Below are positions 62,601 to 64,000 of a stretch of 64,000 nucleotides of DNA, piece by piece. The notes beneath the pieces are model-generated. The model saw only the letters and a program-made list of their open reading frames with translations, did no database searches and was not told where the DNA came from. The translations under genes and the position numbers were made by a program. Source of the DNA: Isoetes taiwanensis. Lineage: Eukaryota > Streptophyta > Lycopodiopsida > Isoetales > Isoetaceae. The stretch is taken from contig JAJEKV010000010.1 in the NCBI GenBank assembly GCA_021234155.1, forward strand, positions 14,911,329 through 14,975,328, given 5' to 3'. Every line of letters starts with the position of its first letter. The first letter of the stretch is position 1.

Positions 62601-62973
62601 CAATGGAACAACATTGACAGCATTTTTCGAGATGAATGCATCTAGGGGTAGAGAGGCTAGAGAGGCTACTCAATTGCTCTATCATGATTTTCCTAAAAAG
62701 TTTACCTACGATCAACCCAGTCGAAAATGGAAGGTCAGAGAGAATACCCAGAAGTTTCCCACTATTGGACGCATGTACTTTGTTAATCCTTCAGAAGGAG
62801 AGCGATACTATTTACGACTCCTGTTGACCCGCGTGACAGGTGCAATTAGTTTTGAAGATCTCTTTTGACGGGGAGTTGTGTGCAACATATAAAGAAGCTT
62901 GCATTCGTCGAGGGTTGCTTCGCGATGACACAGAATGGCTTGAGTCTCTTCAAGAAGCAGCATCATGGGGCAT
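59660..62973 (+). pseudogene. Helitron RepHel protein, broken and truncated
   Basis: ATG at 59660 (MGKSNKKTPPAVANNPSYMT). The N-terminal part to 60520 has three copies of a basic NPSYxTPxxE motif. A Cys-rich start of the Rep region follows (PPPHDLGNMDHRCLYCGAMQ, then KKKCKACADGNVQLPLIPEP). The Helitron_like_N domain is at 60700-62413 in a 609-codon frame: FASVGVKI, PFVSIFLSAAQIMRVHP, and DLFITMTANANWEEI. The HUH motif GLPHVHLL has HVH at 61916-61924, and the two-tyrosine stretch VKYLYKYVYKG lies near 62310-62345. Coding continues in other frames to 62973 (MQQDVYYREG; YLRLLLTRVTGAISFEDL). Breaks: TGA near 59768, shifts near a G8 run at 59996-60003, near 60640, after 62413 (with TAA near 62499) and at 62868. 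The helicase domain is absent because another sequence starts at 62974. Confidence 0.88.
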
Positions 62974-64000
62974 TGTTAGCCTAAAACCTGGAATTTTAGC
63001 CTAACCTCAAAGGAAGTGTAAACAAACTGGTCAGGACCTCCAGATCACTTAGGGTGATCAATCCTTAATCATATAAAGCAAAAGAACTCAATTTCAAATG
63101 CTGGTTTTGTCAAAATCACTACAAATTCTCGGGCGTAAAAACTGTCGTAACAAAAAATCAATCTTGCAAATACACCCTTTAAGATTTTTGAGTTTTGGTT
63201 TTTGGTATGAGTTATAGACAAGTAGAGGGAACTACCGGTGAAAGTCCGTCTCGATTTGGATAGGGGAAGACCAAGAAAATCAATGTCAAAGTTCACCAAA
63301 AATTGGTCAATGCCAAAACAGAGCCAAAATTTGCAAATGGAGTTTGGTGATGAATTTTGAGTTGGAATTTGTGCAAATGACCTCGTAATGAACTCTAAAT
63401 CACGCATAGGGTTTTCTTTGACAAGCAAACACTATGATATTTATCGAGACGCACTTAAAGTCTTGAATTCTCATCACAGCTTTGACAGATATGAAAAAAA
63501 ACTATTTTTTCTTTGTTTTCTTTGCATATAAACAATACTCAATCCTATTTAAGGCTGGGACACAACTATTTAGCTGGGATTCAACTTAAAATATCTGATT
63601 TCTATTGGTCTAGACAGCATTAACAGTATTTATAACTTGAGAAGATGGCAACACTATTTTTCCGTGCAAAGAATATGCATTAAGATCATAAAATATCACA
63701 GAGTTCAGAAATCTCGGAGAAAATATCCAAAATAATGCTTGAGAGTAACTCCCAAAGCATAGTAAGCTTCGATAATCTAGAAATTGTCCGAAGAGAAAGT
63801 AATAAGGAATTTTGAATTGCGAGAAGTTTTGGTGTCGTAGGTCACAACACGTTTGGTTCGATCAAAATACACCAATCTTCAATCTCAAACAGATTAGCTG
63901 AATTTGGAGTAGAACAGATCAATAAAATATCAAAGATATAGAAAGCCCGCATCACGTAGGTATATCTCCGAGGGGGTGAAGAAAATGATGTCCATTCTTG
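62974..64000. mobile_element. Probable LTR or other insertion in the Helitron, runs off the window
   Basis: Helitron homology stops inside LQEAASWG and an unrelated AT-rich sequence begins TGTTAGCCTAAAACC. TGTTAG is a common LTR start, so an LTR retrotransposon inserted here is the simplest reading. The second border is outside the window, and no coding domain is visible in the ~1 kb present (the minus frame 63069-63428 has no recognised motif). Confidence 0.35.

Overview
The window is nuclear DNA of a land plant with a repeat-dominated genome. The evidence is one intact-looking, intron-containing plant NRAMP1/6-type metal transporter gene, a PPR-type remnant, a chromodomain Ty3 retrotransposon, a Helitron RepHel and several LINEs. 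The species cannot be named from the sequence. The non-L1-like LINEs and the overall content would suit a large-genome fern or similar lineage, but that is a weak inference.

Layout. 1-5244 is old flank with a PPR-like remnant (minus) and the 5' part of an L1-type LINE (plus). 5250-30852 is one LTR retrotransposon on the minus strand with ~0.58 kb LTRs and a TCCAC target duplication. Its gag, protease, RT/RNase H and integrase lie at 30.1-24.45 kb, and 5.2 kb of extra interior lies before its 3' LTR. A second element, a 13.2-kb chromodomain Ty3 element on the plus strand (11055-24217, 1.64-kb LTRs, GTAGT duplication, iMet-type primer site), is nested inside it. 30.9-43.5 kb is AT-rich and gene-poor, with a few exon-like pieces that were not recognised. 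43562-46046 holds the NRAMP gene, modelled as 13 exons and 511 residues. 46.4-50.8 kb holds repeats: a LINE RT fragment, a tandem duplication split by a 666-bp hAT-like MITE, and a possible copia LTR end. 50.8-56.2 kb is a head-to-tail chain of three LINE fragments, each starting directly after a CT microsatellite. 59.66-62.97 kb is a broken Helitron RepHel gene, apparently interrupted by a new LTR-like sequence that runs off the window.

How it fits together. Only the NRAMP gene looks like a working host gene. Almost everything else is layered transposition whose order can be read: the minus Ty3 element first, the chromodomain element into it later, the MITE after the local duplication, and a probable LTR into the Helitron. 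Both LTR pairs match closely in AT-rich stretches but differ by many small indels in C/G-rich stretches, so part of the apparent decay may be consensus error or CG-methylation mutation. The most unusual signals are the LINE family's shared 3' stem-loop with variable pentanucleotide tails and the CT-tract-linked LINE chain. Next are the histone-H3-like start (MARTKQT) of the chromodomain element's first ORF, the large extra ORF region of the minus element, and the repeated basic motif at the start of the Helitron protein.
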